Program-made: the position numbers and the translations under genes
The notes under the pieces: model-generated
The model's input: only the letters and a program-made list of their open reading frames with translations
Told to the model about the DNA's origin: nothing
The model's database searches: none
Shown: positions 23,489-35,192 of the stretch, piece by piece
How the letters are laid out: every line of letters begins with the position of its first letter
Numbering within the stretch: position 1 is the first letter of the stretch
Assembly: GCA_025201345.1 (NCBI GenBank)
Contig: JAIXMG010000004.1
Location: 434,001 to 498,000, forward strand
Length of the DNA stretch: 64,000 nucleotides
Direction of reading: 5' to 3'
Origin: Thamnidium elegans
Lineage: Eukaryota > Mucoromycota > Mucoromycetes > Mucorales > Mucoraceae

Positions 23489-26400
23489 TTATTTCAACAA
23501 ATCAACCTTGAGAGTCATGATTTGGAAAGCTTTGAGTGTAAGTAAAAAGCCACCAGTTGGTTGTTGTTCCAAATAATTTTCAGTATTATCTTCAAGAATA
23601 TTTGAAATTTGAATATGTTTTATATTCAAGTGACTAAAAAAAAAAAAAGAAAGAGTTAGTTAAAAATATGGTTTGAAAAAAAAAAAAAAAAAAGTTTACC
23701 TGTGTAAGATAGCAGAACTTTTACCGCCATAAGCTTCATAGAGACGTAAAATAACTTGTTTTCCTTTTCCGTTATCATCTTCTGCAAGTTTAACAGTATC
23801 GATAATGATTTGGTTAGGAGGGTCCATTCTGAAAAGTGAAGGAACAACTTGTCCATTTTGAATATCGTTTCCTTTTGCATGACTTTTTTTTTTTTTTTTT
23901 TTAGTTAGTAACTGCATATAAACACAAGATATGAAAAAGGTCATTTACCGAATTGAAAGGGGAGTATTAAACTCTAATGCGGATTGCATTACATTTGAAG
24001 AACTAAAGTTTCCTCTGTGAGGATAAATTGCGTATTTAAACTTGTGTTGACCTATAAGACTCATGTGAGTTTTACAAGGTTTTTTTTTTTTTTTTTTTTT
24101 TTTACCCATATCAGCATGCTCATCAGGTCCCTTGGGTGCACGAAGTAAGGAAAGACGTTGTGTTTTTCCATGTGTAGCATAACCATATTTACAGTCATTC
24201 ATAAGCGCAATACCATAATTTGATTCAGACATATCTGCAAATTTATGTCCGCAAACCTTTAAAAATGTAGTGTTAAACTCCAAATGATATCTTCAAATAT
24301 ATTATATTTACTTCAAATTTGGCAGAATCAATTGTTGTATTGTAATGAGTAGGTCTTCTGACAACACCGTATTGAATGTCATATGTAGCCTAATTACTTT
24401 ATTTAATATAAATTGCAGAGTATATATATTTTTTTTTTGACTTACGAAATCTGTAACAATGTCCCAAGAGAATTCCACTTTCTATAAAATCGCTTAGTAT
24501 AAAGAAAAAAAGAAAAATAAAAACTTACTAAAAATTGATGGCTTTCGTGCCATTCTACGAAATTATCAAATTCAATTCGTTCGCCAATACAGGTGAGACT
24601 AATGACTTGTTGAATTGAACTGACATCAGATATCTTGTGTTCAAAACGAATTTCTGCTTTAAGAGGCCCTTCAGAAATAATCTATTTGCCTGTAAGTAAA
24701 TATGTATATTTTTGATAAATAGAATAAAGCTTTACTTTAATGTTCTTTTGACCTTCCAAAGTGACATATTTCTGAAGATGATAGATTTCAACTATTTAAA
24801 AAAAAAATCCTATTAAGTAATAGAATAAAGTCATGTACTTTTTTTTTTTTTCTGTTACCATCCCAAGCATCCCAATAAGTAGGCTATAATATATTAAGAA
24901 ACACAAAAAAAAAAAAATTAGCTGCTAATAGTTTATACCCTCCTTCAAAAAACTCTCTCACTTACCACATCTTCATATAACTGAAGTACATTGCCATGAG
25001 ACTTGTCAGGTATCAAATTTCCTCTATCAGTCTTTTTATCGATCAACTCTACAAGTTGACCATCCAAATTGAAAGAGGCCTTTAAGTTTTGATTTTCAAG
25101 AACGTAATGACCTGATTTATCAACATAAGCTAACGTAATATTAAGTTCTATATGTTCTTCTTGACCAAAAAAATTTTTTTTTGTTCCTTACCTAAAGCAT
25201 CCTTTTTAGCAGTTACAATTTTTTTACTATCAAGAGAATTTTCAATAAATCCAGAAGCACCAAGTCCAGGAATATTTTCGACTGATTTTTTTAGTTAGTT
25301 ATTTCCTCTATATTTATATATGTATGTTACCTAACAAGTACTCATATTCACCACTCCATTGTTGATTAGACCACTTCATACTCTTTTCTGGTGATAAGAT
25401 AACATCAGATCGAACCCAAGGCAAAGTATTGAAAACAATAACACCTTGTTGATTTTTTTGAGTTTGTAATTTATCTTTGGATCTTTCGGAGATAAGTAAA
25501 GATTGAGCTTTGTGTCGTAAGTTTAATGATTCCGAGATGACTTGACGATGAAACTATATACTATTTTTAAATGTGTATTCTATTGTTGTCATATGAGTTT
25601 TACCTTGTGTACATCTACATAGGCTAAATTAATGGCTGATCCAGGTAAACAATCATGAAACTGGTTAAGACAAAGCAACTTCCAAAGACGAGTAATCTCT
25701 TCATAAGGATAACTTTTTTTTTTAAAAAAAAAATACATGTCAGCCTTTATTTTAAAGAGGAAGTAAATGAAAAACTTGTTATACCTGTATTTCACTTTCA
25801 TTTGATTAGCATAAAGTTTTGCTGTAGTGGCAAGTAACTCCATGTCTCTGATAATAACTTCTCCTTTTCTGTTACCACGTTTAACAAGAGCTTGTGATGT
25901 ATATGTACCACGATGAAATTCAAGATACTTAATACATATAAATTTTTAGATAAAATAGTAAAATTGTGTTTTTTGATATATTATTACCAGTTCTCCCTTG
26001 TAAGATTGTAAAGGCCCTGACGATTTTTCTAAATCTTCAAAAAAATCTGTAGCACTTCCTGGTTTAACGGAAGGAAGTCCGTCCTATCGAGAAAAAAAAA
26101 CATACATCAATGTTATGTTGACATATATAAATAAAACCTATTTTACCACATCTTTCATTCTCTTTAATCTCTCTAGCATCTCAGGGGTCGGTCCACCTCC
26201 ACCGTCACCGTGTCTAGTGTGTTTTTTATTAGTTTATATGGCTTTTTATTATCAAGAATTATATCATTTACCCGTAAACTAGTAAACTGGTATTTGAACT
26301 TTCAATATCATGATGATTTTTAGCACTAGAAATAGAACCCAATTTTTTCTTCAATATCAATATTTTTTTTCCAAATGTAACTAAGTTTACTTACCACTTG

Positions 26401-27758
26401 TAGACTTCACTAGGAGTGACTGAAGCAGTATAACTAAATATATACAGTTAGAACACATACTATTATTAAATCCATTATATATTTACGTTTCTGCAGGAGT
26501 TAAATGAGCCAAGATACTGGTATCATCAATTCCGGTCCACCAAAAAGTCGACAACGGAAACTTATTAATATTATTCCACGACAACTTCTGCGTAAAGAAA
26601 TAATCACACCCGGATTCACGAAGTACTTGCGGAAGTTGAGCCGAATACCCAAACGAATCCGGCAACCAAAACACACGGGTTCTTTTACCAAAGTGTTTTT
26701 GAAAGAACCTTTGACCCAACAACATTTGTCTGCAAAGTGATTCTCCCGAAGGCATATTGGTATCGTGTTCAACCCAACTACCTCCAATAATCTCCCATTG
26801 GCCCGTCTTTTCAATTTCTTTGATTTGATCAAACAAAGACGGATACAACTCTTTTAACCATTCGTACTGTTGTACTTGAGATCCTGTAAATACGTACTCT
26901 GGGTATCTGTTGATCAGGTCCAGTTGACTTGACCAGGATCGTGCGATCTTTCGTTTGGTTTCATCGTACGGCCATAACCAAGCAGTGTCGATATGACAGT
27001 TACCAACCGCTGTAATTTGATGTTGACCGGATCCCGTCTTTGCACTTAGAAAATCTCGAGTTAGTTTATTGCAGTCTTTGATGGCGGATGGATCATCTGC
27101 AATAAAATGATTAATGACTTGGTTGGCTACGGATAGTGCTTGTCTGGCGCGAGATGAGTCTTGCACGGTGTCATAGGCAATGCCTCGAATAATGGTCAAG
27201 TCGTGATAGAGACTTTGCATATGCTTATTGGCTACAACTAGATCAGCTTGCGTAACTCGGAAGTAACGGTTGGGGTCGGCTACCATAGCATCGTTGGCTC
27301 CTACACCAAACATACCATTACATGCTGATTCAATATAAAAATTAAATTTGTCTCCTGCTCTTGCTCTTTTGGTTACAATGTAATCATGACGAGCCTGATC
27401 GGCTATATTTAAAAAGAAGAGAGATTTTTTTAGAAAAAAGGGGGAGACATGAAATAAAAAGAAAGATATACTTACATCCACCAGTTAAACCTTGTAAAGG
27501 TTTACCATCTGTACTCCATACCATACCTTCACAGCCCATATCCCATTGCAATACTACTTGCTCTCCATCTAGTTCTCTTGCGATATTAACAGTAACACGA
27601 AACCAGTGAGTAGACCAACTGGGTCCAAATTTACGGTCATCATCTAACTTGAAATCCTCAAATTTCTGTGCAACGGCTTCCTATATATTCATGCATCGTT
27701 AGCCTCAAAATATATTTTGTGTGTGTGTGTAGTGTAAATACCTTAAACGTGATACGCT

Positions 27759-27795
<37 letters not shown>

Positions 27796-28071
27796 AAAGG
27801 AAAAGTTAATAAAATATCCCGTAAAAATATTTTTTCTATTTACCTTGAGGTCTGGTACACTGTATACTTTAAGTTCAATATTCAGCTGACCTGTTTGTCT
27901 TTTAGTCCATAAATTTCTGTGTATTCCCATACCATAAAACTGTCCTCCTCCTGACAAGAAGTTATCAATACGAGAATGAGTTATATTTTTGGGTACGCGT
28001 GGAGCATTATCCAAAGGAGGGTTTACCAGCGTATTAGCGTGGTGGTTATGACGGTGTCCGTAAATTGTCAT
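23489..28071 (-). CDS. AMS1: Alpha-mannosidase, GH38, vacuolar AMS1 type
   Basis: Twenty-two exons on the minus strand with closed phase, giving 1,098 residues: 27844-28071, 27742-27756, 27476-27680, 26487-27402, 26395-26433, 26272-26325, 26147-26213, 25988-26083, 25785-25927, 25604-25712, 25331-25553, 25192-25281, 24966-25147, 24859-24883, 24736-24791, 24529-24681, 24446-24481, 24312-24389, 24106-24256, 23949-24051, 23700-23882, 23489-23633. It trims alpha-linked mannose from free oligosaccharides and glycans; yeast Ams1 is a vacuolar Cvt cargo. The metal site HIDTAWLWPYDET (His286, Asp288) and the nucleophile motif FWLPDSFGYSAQLP (Asp398) are intact, as is HGDGGGGPTPEM. No signal peptide is seen, as in yeast Ams1. 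Exon 2 is a 15-base microexon (RITFK). Introns are short and AT-rich. Confidence 0.95.
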
Positions 28072-28293
28072 AATATTTTATTTTATTTTATTTTTTTTTA
28101 AAAAAAAAAGAAGAAAAAGAGATGCATCATTTTTGTAAGTGTGTTTGTTTTTAATATACGCGTACTAATTTCTATGTACATCATGTGATGTATATTCTGG
28201 GACTCACACGGAATAATGTGACCCTTTTTAGGGTGGACTTTAGGATCCCTTAAACACTCTATGGCTTTTGAGGGTCACGCCAAAAAAAAAGTT
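28072..28293. other. AMS1 upstream region
   Basis: Presumed AMS1 promoter (reading leftward). It contains a TTTTA repeat next to the start codon and an 8-base inverted pair, GTGACCCT / AGGGTCAC, about 45 bases apart near 28220-28275. Nothing else was recognised. Confidence 0.4.
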
Positions 28294-28498
28294 GGTTAAT
28301 TCTTGGTACAGTGCGGCTGGTAAATATTGTCACTTTGTGAAAAATAAATGTCGCTAAGCCAAAAACAAATGACAGTTATTGAAATATAATTGTCAGTTTG
28401 GGCAAAAATGATTGTCGCTTTCGAAAAATCATATTGTCCATTCCCAAAAACCATAATGTCTACTTAGGCAAATACGATTGTCAATTAAAAAAAAATAC
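28294..28498 (+). repeat. Element tip plus eight-unit ~22-bp tandem array
   Basis: It begins with GGTTAATTCTTGGTACA (28294-28310), identical to the tip of copy A, then about 15 bases on starts a degenerate array at 28326-28498. Eight units of 21-22 bp follow, of the form ATTGTCNNTTNNGNCAAAAANNAT. Units are strongly diverged but keep TGTC at the start and an A-run near the end. Three closely matching units lie inverted at 29898-29963. Arrays of this sort near element ends are often transposase-binding sites; that role is inference. Confidence 0.75.
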
Positions 28499-28599
28499 AC
28501 ACACACATTATAAACAAAGATACAGTTGATTTATTAAAATAGAATGTTACAGAGAGGGTAAAGACGTACACCACGCATGCACGTTTGGCCCTGAAAAAT

Positions 28600-29576
28600 T
28601 CACTCGGCTAAATCAATAGCAGCCTGTCGCCAAGAAAGCAGAGTTGGCAGGAGGGCAGCAAACGATTTGAGATCTCTGGGGTTTTGTGGCATAGATAATT
28701 TTAAATTTCTTTCTCTTACATAGTATTGATTGTGTTTTGTCAAGCTTTCAAAGATGATAGTATTTTCTATTTATTGTGATTTTAGTTCATACACCTGAAC
28801 TTTAATAGCGTAGTATTTTTACTTACCATGATAAAGAACGGTATACACTTTTTTTTTTTTTTTGTTATTTTTTTTCAACGTCTTGATAGCATTCTTGTAA
28901 ATCTTGAAGTAATCACTCTCTAGTTTCTTCTCTGTGTTTGTGTGGTAACCTCCTGCAAGTTCAATTAATATTATCATTGAATTGCTTTCTCTTTTAAGTG
29001 TTAAGCCATCGATTTTACTACTCTCCAAGTCATCATGGAGCACTTCAATCCTATGTACAAACAGGAGTCAATAGCAAAGATAGGGAAAATAATATTAATA
29101 ATTACCATTTAAATTCGATAAAGAATTAATAATCGGAAAAGTACTCCATGTGGCAGCAGTGCGTTCTCTCAATTTTTGACCTATAGGATTCATAGGGCTT
29201 TCACATAATTTCAGGCTAGGAGAACGGATCATCAGAATGAATTAGTATTGAATATAAAAGGTGAACGGTACTATAACAAAACTTACAGATGAAACACTAT
29301 GCCATGAATGAAATCATAATCATTGTGGAGGTATGGATCAAAGTGACTGTTGTCAGGAAACTCATCATACTTCATAAGTCTCCTAATTGAGGAAAGAGAG
29401 GGTGGACAGCTAGCAATCCTTTCTAACAGATCATTACATTCCTTGGTGAGGGAAACAATCTTGATGGCACAAGCATTATTAATTTCATCGTAGGTGTTTT
29501 GATTTAAGGTTTGTTGCAGGAGATTCACGGAAGTGGTATCACTTAGGTCTATTACATGCATACTCAACAAGCTATA
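28600..29576 (-). pseudogene. Broken spliced gene of unknown family, 5' end cut by repeat copy B
   Basis: Minus-strand coding blocks: 29287-29576 (containing MHVIDLSDTTSVNLLQQTLN and HNDYDFIHGIVFHL), 29106-29215 (ERTAATWSTFPIINSLSNLN), about 28834-29050 (LHDDLESSKIDGLTLKRES and TVLYHG), and about 28600-28770 (NPRDLKSFAALLPTLLSWRQ, stop TGA). Good GT/AG sites flank most blocks, but the junction between blocks two and three is off by one base. A 3' splice acceptor at 29577 lacks an upstream exon because repeat copy B starts at 29585. It looks like a real gene that was interrupted. I do not recognise the family. Confidence 0.5.
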
Positions 29577-29584
29577 AAAAAAAC

Positions 29585-29894
29585 GGTACACCACCATTTA
29601 CACCACCCGTGCCAATTTAGGGAAATTCCTGGTACGCCGCCATATCATAAGAAAATACTCATATATTTGATAATATAAAAAGTACTTGCTTGTATATGAG
29701 TTCATTGTTAAAAAAAAGAAAAGAAAAAAAAAGATGGAATAAATAGGTGATTTTAACTATGATAAAATGGGGTTTATTCAACCATGATAAAACGAAGTTT
29801 ATTCAACCATGATAAAAAGGATTTATTTAATCATCGTGATATTTATATTGCAGTTTCCTTTCTCACGATATTAAGTCGTTTTTACGTGTAAAGT
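29585..29894 (-). mobile_element. Inverted-repeat element family, copy B (reverse orientation)
   Basis: The reverse complement of copy A: its tip GGTACACCACCATTTACACCACC starts at 29585, followed by the shared AAATTCCTGGTACG, then GATAATATAAAAAGTACTTGC and three tandem ATCATGATAAAA units (29750-29840), to TTACGTGTAAAGTA. It then runs directly into three inverted 22-bp array units (29898-29963). The far tip is missing. Confidence 0.7.
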
Positions 29895-29897
29895 ACC

Positions 29898-29963
29898 CGT
29901 ATTTGCCTAAGTGAGCATTATGGTTTTTGGGAATGAACAATATGATTTTTCGAAAGCGACAAT
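29898..29963 (-). repeat. Three inverted units of the 22-bp array
   Basis: Read on the minus strand these three units match units 5-7 of the array at 28326-28498 nearly base for base (for example ATTGTCGCTTTCGAAAAATC). They form an inverted-repeat pair about 1.5 kb apart. Confidence 0.8.
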
Positions 29964-29999
29964 GTTTACACTTCCATTACGTAAAAAACAAGTTTTTTT

Positions 30000-30185
30000 T
30001 TAATTACGTACGTGAGAATATAAATATATTATGATGATTAAATAAATCCTTTTTATCATGATTAAATTAACCAATTTATTCCATCCTTTTCTTTTCTTTT
30101 CTTTTCTTTTCTTTTTTTTATCAATGAATTTATATACAAGCGAGCACTTTTTATATAATCAAATGTCTAAAATTTTCAAAAAGAA
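30000..30185 (+). mobile_element. Inverted-repeat element family, copy C (partial)
   Basis: Plus-strand fragment matching the body of copy A: ATGATTAAATAAATCC units, a CTTTT pentamer run (about 30085-30118), and AATGAATTTATATACAAGCG. Both tips are missing. It lies 100 bp from copy B in the opposite orientation. Confidence 0.6.
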
Positions 30186-31076
30186 CTTCCCTGCAATATG
30201 GCAGCTCAATCTCTTCTCGCGAACTTCCCTGAAGAGACCAAACTTAGTACGTCCTAACAAACCAAATTGGATTGTGACCCTACACTGTAAGGTAAAAGCC
30301 CTGGACAAGATGGACTACCTTTTGAGTCATTTTTTTTTTTAGGTCTCATACGCGATTTGTACTTGAAGGAGAAGATTTCACTGCGCCAAACTTTTCATTA
30401 AGTTTGGCTTTAAAAAACACAAGTTTGCAGATCGTGAACTGAAAGAGGCAGTGCGCAGTGCCTATAAAGAAGCCGACAATGAAGCAATCAAAAAGTACTT
30501 GCATCAGGAATTTCTAAAAAAAAAAAAGATTTCAAGGTAAATAGGCTTTTTATTCAAGACATAAACAGATAAAACTTGTAAGCTAAACATCATTACATTT
30601 AGATGTTAATCGAAAGCACTCATTTGGTTCTCTATTGGAATAATACGATCAGAGAGGTTTTTGCTGATAATAATTTGAAGAGGGGAATGGACTATGTTAT
30701 TAGCCATTCCGTAGAGTCAAAGGTATATATTGCACTCGGTTTAACTTAGTCGTCAAATATATATATATATATATATATCGAATTAATAATATCTATTTAC
30801 ACAAGCAGAAAACCTGTAGCTCTAAAGACCGCCGTATATCGCAAAACGCTTGTTTTAATACATTATACATTTTCTATTGCTGATGTAATGAAGAAGGTAT
30901 ATACTAAAGTAACAAACAAAACAAAACAAAAATGACTAATAAAGGACTTCAAAAATATTTATAGAAGAGGACCCCCTACAAAAGGTATATGAATGCCATT
31001 CACTATCAACAACGATGCCCGGAAGATGCCTTGTATTTGTACAAGATTCTGACTTGTAAGTTTTCAAAAAGAGGGC
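30160..31076 (+). pseudogene. Orphan coding fragments between repeats and the 31.1-kb frame
   Basis: Short stretches with protein-like composition and flanking splice-like sites: about 30161-30290 (IFKKNFPAIWQLNLFSRTS), 30397-30540 (FGFKKHKFADRELKEAVRSA), 30602-30722 (MLIESTHLVLYWNNTIREVF) and about 30963-31058 (TPYKRYMNAIHYQQRCPEDA, followed by a GTAAG donor). They may be exons of one gene leading into the frame at 31092, or decayed remains. I could not join all of them in phase. Confidence 0.3.
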
Positions 31077-31091
31077 AACTATTTTAAATAA

Positions 31092-31685
31092 ATGGTTTGG
31101 CTGATTTCTGATCGTAACGCAACTATTTGTAAAGCTGATGCTTTCTATTCAAATGCCTTTCTCTTTGACCTCGCTGAATCTCGTCCATCTGAGTTTGATC
31201 TTAACAACAAACTGTGGGGACCTATTATTGAGGCTGGAAAGGAACCTACGGCTACTAAAGTCAAAGATGGTCATGAAAAGGTTATATTAGAAGTCAAGAC
31301 TGTTATATCAAGAATAGTGGCCCCCTCCTCTTTTATCAACCCTTCTTCGTTTGCTGCTCCTACTCTTCAAATATGCCGACTCAAAGCTGACTTTATTACT
31401 ACTTCTCTTGTATCACCAAACAAGTTTATAACTCGACGTTTTTGTAATAGAATACGAGTTCCTCTTCAGCCACATGACGCAGTACAAATGAAAAAGTTAA
31501 TGCAGAATTTAATATTGTTAAAAGAGCAAGTTGAAAACTTAGCTTGCTTACTGAAAACAGAAATGAATAGGTTTTTAGATCGAAGAAGTTCTTTCGAAAA
31601 TTCTCTTGATTCCAGTCCTGGTCCGTCTTACAAAATAGGCCTACCTCGATATAATCACTGGATTGATAGGGACAAGGAGTTGTAG
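31092..31685 (+). CDS. Uncharacterised protein, possibly last exon of a spliced gene
   Basis: An open frame of 197 codons starting MVWLISDRNATICKADAFYS and ending NHWIDRDKEL. It has mixed composition with no recognised domain; the second half has a Leu-rich helical segment (MKKLMQNLILLKEQVENL) that could be a short coiled coil. A splice donor ends a coding-like block 35 bases upstream, so the true start may lie further left. The neighbourhood is repeat-rich. Function unknown. Confidence 0.4.
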   Translation: MVWLISDRNATICKADAFYSNAFLFDLAESRPSEFDLNNKLWGPIIEAGKEPTATKVKDGHEKVILEVKTVISRIVAPSSFINPSSFAAPTLQICRLKADFITTSLVSPNKFITRRFCNRIRVPLQPHDAVQMKKLMQNLILLKEQVENLACLLKTEMNRFLDRRSSFENSLDSSPGPSYKIGLPRYNHWIDRDKEL

Positions 31686-33194
31686 ACTGTCGGTTTGCCA
31701 TTGCTTTAATATTTTTTTTTTAAGAATTAAAAATAGCATATTTACGTAATAATGGACAATGTAAGAACGATATGAAGTGACCTACCATATCAATATAATG
31801 TACATATTTTATCCTACAAGCTATTCATGTCTGAAAACCTATACAGTTATGAGTATATTTTCTTTGAGACTACTGTACTATTGCATGGTACAGAGTCGAA
31901 AATGTGACTAAAATTGTGGACGAATGATAGTTGAAAAGAAGTCATAAGAGCACCCAAAAACCCGTATTGCTGTCATTCAAGTATTTTCAATATTTATATT
32001 GTATATAACTGAAAATAATTTCCTTCCAATAAGTATCACTAAATAGCTATTTTTACTTATGTGCTATGCTTCTTCGAATAACCCAGATACTTGATTTTTG
32101 CTGTTAAATTACACCTATTATTATCCTTGATTAAATACTATTACAGTTTGGTAATCACTTTTTAAGAAAATTACATGATAAATCTGCTTTAGATTCATCA
32201 TTTAAGAATATATTTTCTAGCGTGCAAGCTATGTCAGCATATCTAAGATTCGTACTATTATATAAATATGTGAAAGTATTGTCATTACAGTCAATACTAC
32301 TCACTATTTTATTTTATTAATATTAAACCCAACGACACTAATCTGTATATGTAAGAGATGCTATATGATACCTTAGAAATTTCTTACTATGTGTGTATTA
32401 TAGCACGTTGTTCACTCAAAGATTTTCTCTCTGCACCGATGGAAAAGTAGTGACTTGGAAATAGCAATTTAAAACTACGTAGCTTACAAAAGTTACTGGG
32501 TATACTGCTTTGTTTCTTGTCTTTTTTTAAATCTCATCGAAGAGTATTGGTCAAATATTAAGAGAGAAGCGCGTTAAAATGAATCTTTTAAAGAGCAAAA
32601 TGATTGTTGACAGAATTAAAGAGGCAGTCCAAAAAGTTACATTTGAAAACTGTCAAAGTTGCATCTGTCACTCACGAAGATTATTTACAATATATATATT
32701 ATATATATGGAAAAAGTATAATTTAATAATTAATTAATACATTTTTTTTTTTTATAATTGCTGTAAGTTTTTTCTTTCTATAGCACCGTGAGCACTGTAT
32801 AATTAAAGCTCATTCCAATTGGACTCAGATAAGCCCCCCAAAAAAAAGTTATTTGAAATGGCTCCAATGGGGAGCGTTGAACTGTTTTAGTAGCTATAGT
32901 TTTATGACCCAGTAACGTTAAATAAAGGGTCTTTTTTTCTTTGCTGCGATCTATCTCGGTTTATGTCTAGCTAAAAAAAAAGATAAAGTTACCTCATGAG
33001 TGAAGGTGTAACATAACAATGTATTTTTAAAGAGTCGATCAAAAAAACCTATTCTCATGACTTTTTTTTTTTGGGGGGGGGGGGAGAGTGAAAAAAGGGG
33101 GGTGCGTACAGAAACAACCTCTTTAATGTTTGACTCAATTTTGTTTTTGTTTTCTTCTTCTTTTCCACCAAACTTTTTTTTTTATAATTATTAA
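31686..33194. other. Long spacer before the PH-domain gene
   Basis: About 1.5 kb of AT-rich sequence with no convincing gene on either strand; the last ~200 bp must hold the promoter of the PH-domain gene. A G-run (33072-33083) and A/T runs are present. A small TATATA repeat lies near 32690-32710. Confidence 0.5.
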
Positions 33195-34887
33195 ATGTCT
33201 ATGCCAAATAAAACAACAGAACCGATATCTATACTTAAGCATACTCTTGTAATTTTTTATTTTTTTTTCTAAAAAAAAAAAGACTAACCCTTCTTTTTTT
33301 TTGAATGTAGTCAAACCCAAGTCAACAAAGTACATTGTCAACACGAATTGTTCTAAGTGATGAAGAAGATGAAGATGGTTTAAACAAGTATACCTCAGAC
33401 GGTGATAATGACGACGATGACCCCGTTACAGAACCCATGTCTGCTGAAGCCTTAGAGTTACTTAAAACAGAAAAAGTTTTAAAAGCTGGCTATTTATTGA
33501 AAAAGGGAGAAAAAAGAAGAGTAAAGTATAAATATAAAAAAAGACATTGTATGATTTATTTTTACTAACAAAAAAAGAACTCTTTATAGACTTGGAAAAA
33601 GCGTTGGTTTGTATTAAGAACAACAAAATTAGCAATGTATAAAGACAAGAAGGTAAAAATAAAAATAAAAATACACAACACAAAAAAAAAAAAAAAAAAA
33701 AAAAAGTTATATTAAAATGTAAACAGGAGTATAAACTATTACGAATTATTGATCTACATGAAATTCATAAAGTTGTTCAAATGAGAACGAAACACAAGTA
33801 TAAATATGTATTTGCATTTGTTACAGCTAAAAGAATGTATTATGTTCAAGCCAATGATCAAGAAGATATGGATGATTGGTTTCGTTTAATAAATCAAGCA
33901 AAAGAAGATCAACGTTTATATGATGTCGATGACGATACAAGTTCAATGGATCGTGATCAGGAGTTTGCAAAAGATGTCATTACATCTTACAAATCAAATC
34001 ATATTATACAAAATCAACGACGTCGATCAAGTGGTGGTGGAACCTATGATACCGATCTGACTACAAAACCGGTGGATATTCCACCAAAGAAACCAACTGT
34101 TCCATTAAGTGAATATTCTGTTGGTTATACTTATCCATTATCTCCTTCTTCTGATCAAACAAATCAAATGAGTGTCATTGACGGTATTGCTAGTTCAGAA
34201 GACGATGAAGAATACGGTGTTGATAAACTTAACATCCAATCTGAAGAAAGTAGAAATAGAGTGCTTATTGAAGGCTATTTACTTAAATTAGGTCGTAATA
34301 AGGGCTGGAGAAAACGTTGGTTTGTGTTACGAACGGATACATTAGCTTATTATGAAGATGAAAAAGAGTACTCTCCTCATCGCATCATTCCTTTACATCA
34401 TATTATTGATTCGTTAGAAATTGATCCTGTCAGTAAAACAAAACAGTACTGCTTTAAAATCATCATTCCAAAGAGAAGTTATGTCTTATGTGCTTCCACT
34501 GAAAATGACATGGATTCTTGGTTAAATGCATTGGTTGTAGCTATTGGTAGAGCTAAAAAGGAATCCGGTGATGCATCTAAACCTTCAACACCTTCTACTC
34601 CTCAGCCTCAACATCAACACCAACCTGTACGACAATTATCTTTAATACCTGAATCTTGTAATAATAATAACAATAATAATAATAATAATACCACTACTTA
34701 TGGTGTTCAAAAAGTACAATCTACTCATTCTTCCGCTGACTCATTTGAGAATATTAGTCATATATCTGGCGTTAGTGGTGCAGGTGGTGTAGGTGGTGCT
34801 GGCGGGGCCTTAGGTGCTACGCCAACTTCAAGTGGTTTAATTCAATTACATTCTAGAGCATCTGAAAGACTTGGTCGTGCAAAGTAA
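33195..34887 (+). CDS. Double PH-domain protein
   Basis: Four exons: 33195-33248, 33311-33520, 33590-33652, 33727-34887; phases close, giving 495 residues. The first intron has a clear ACTAAC branch-point-like site. An acidic N-terminus (DEEDEDG) precedes PH domain 1 (about residues 73-170: AGYLLKKGEKRR, WKKRWFVLRTTKLAMYKDKK, ending DDWFRLINQAKED) and PH domain 2 (about 288-385: GYLLKLGRNKGWRKRWFVLR, ending MDSWLNALVVAIGRAKKE). Each PH domain carries the KR/KRWFVLR basic strand expected for phosphoinositide binding. The tail is Pro/Gln/Asn-rich with a Gly-rich patch (GVSGAGGVGGAGG). It is probably a membrane adaptor acting at phosphoinositide-containing membranes; the partner is unknown. It is convergent with the mpaB-like gene. 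Confidence 0.88.
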
Positions 34888-35192
34888 ACCTCCTTTTTAT
34901 TTAACTATATACATATATACCTTTTTCACTGCAAAAGAAAAAAAAATCCTTTTTTAATAAGTAACAGTAGTAAACTCATCATAATAAATAACACAAATAT
35001 CTATTTTTAAATATTTAAAAAAGAAACATGATTATTTGTATCACCAATTGACAATTTGGGTAATATCCCCTCCCAAGTCTTACTTGTTACACACACAGGA
35101 GAATATTACTAGTTAAACGCCCTCTTTTTTTTTATTTATTTATTAAGGAGTGCAAATTTAAACTGGGTACATGGTATAATGATATAAGTTTA
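34888..35192. other. Convergent spacer, PH protein / mpaB-like
   Basis: 305 bp of AT-rich sequence between two 3' ends. No gene seen. Confidence 0.6.

Noticed and set aside
28220..28279. GTGACCCT/AGGGTCAC pair as a terminator or regulatory hairpin
   Set aside because: Only 8 bp with a 45-base loop; expected by chance at this scale.
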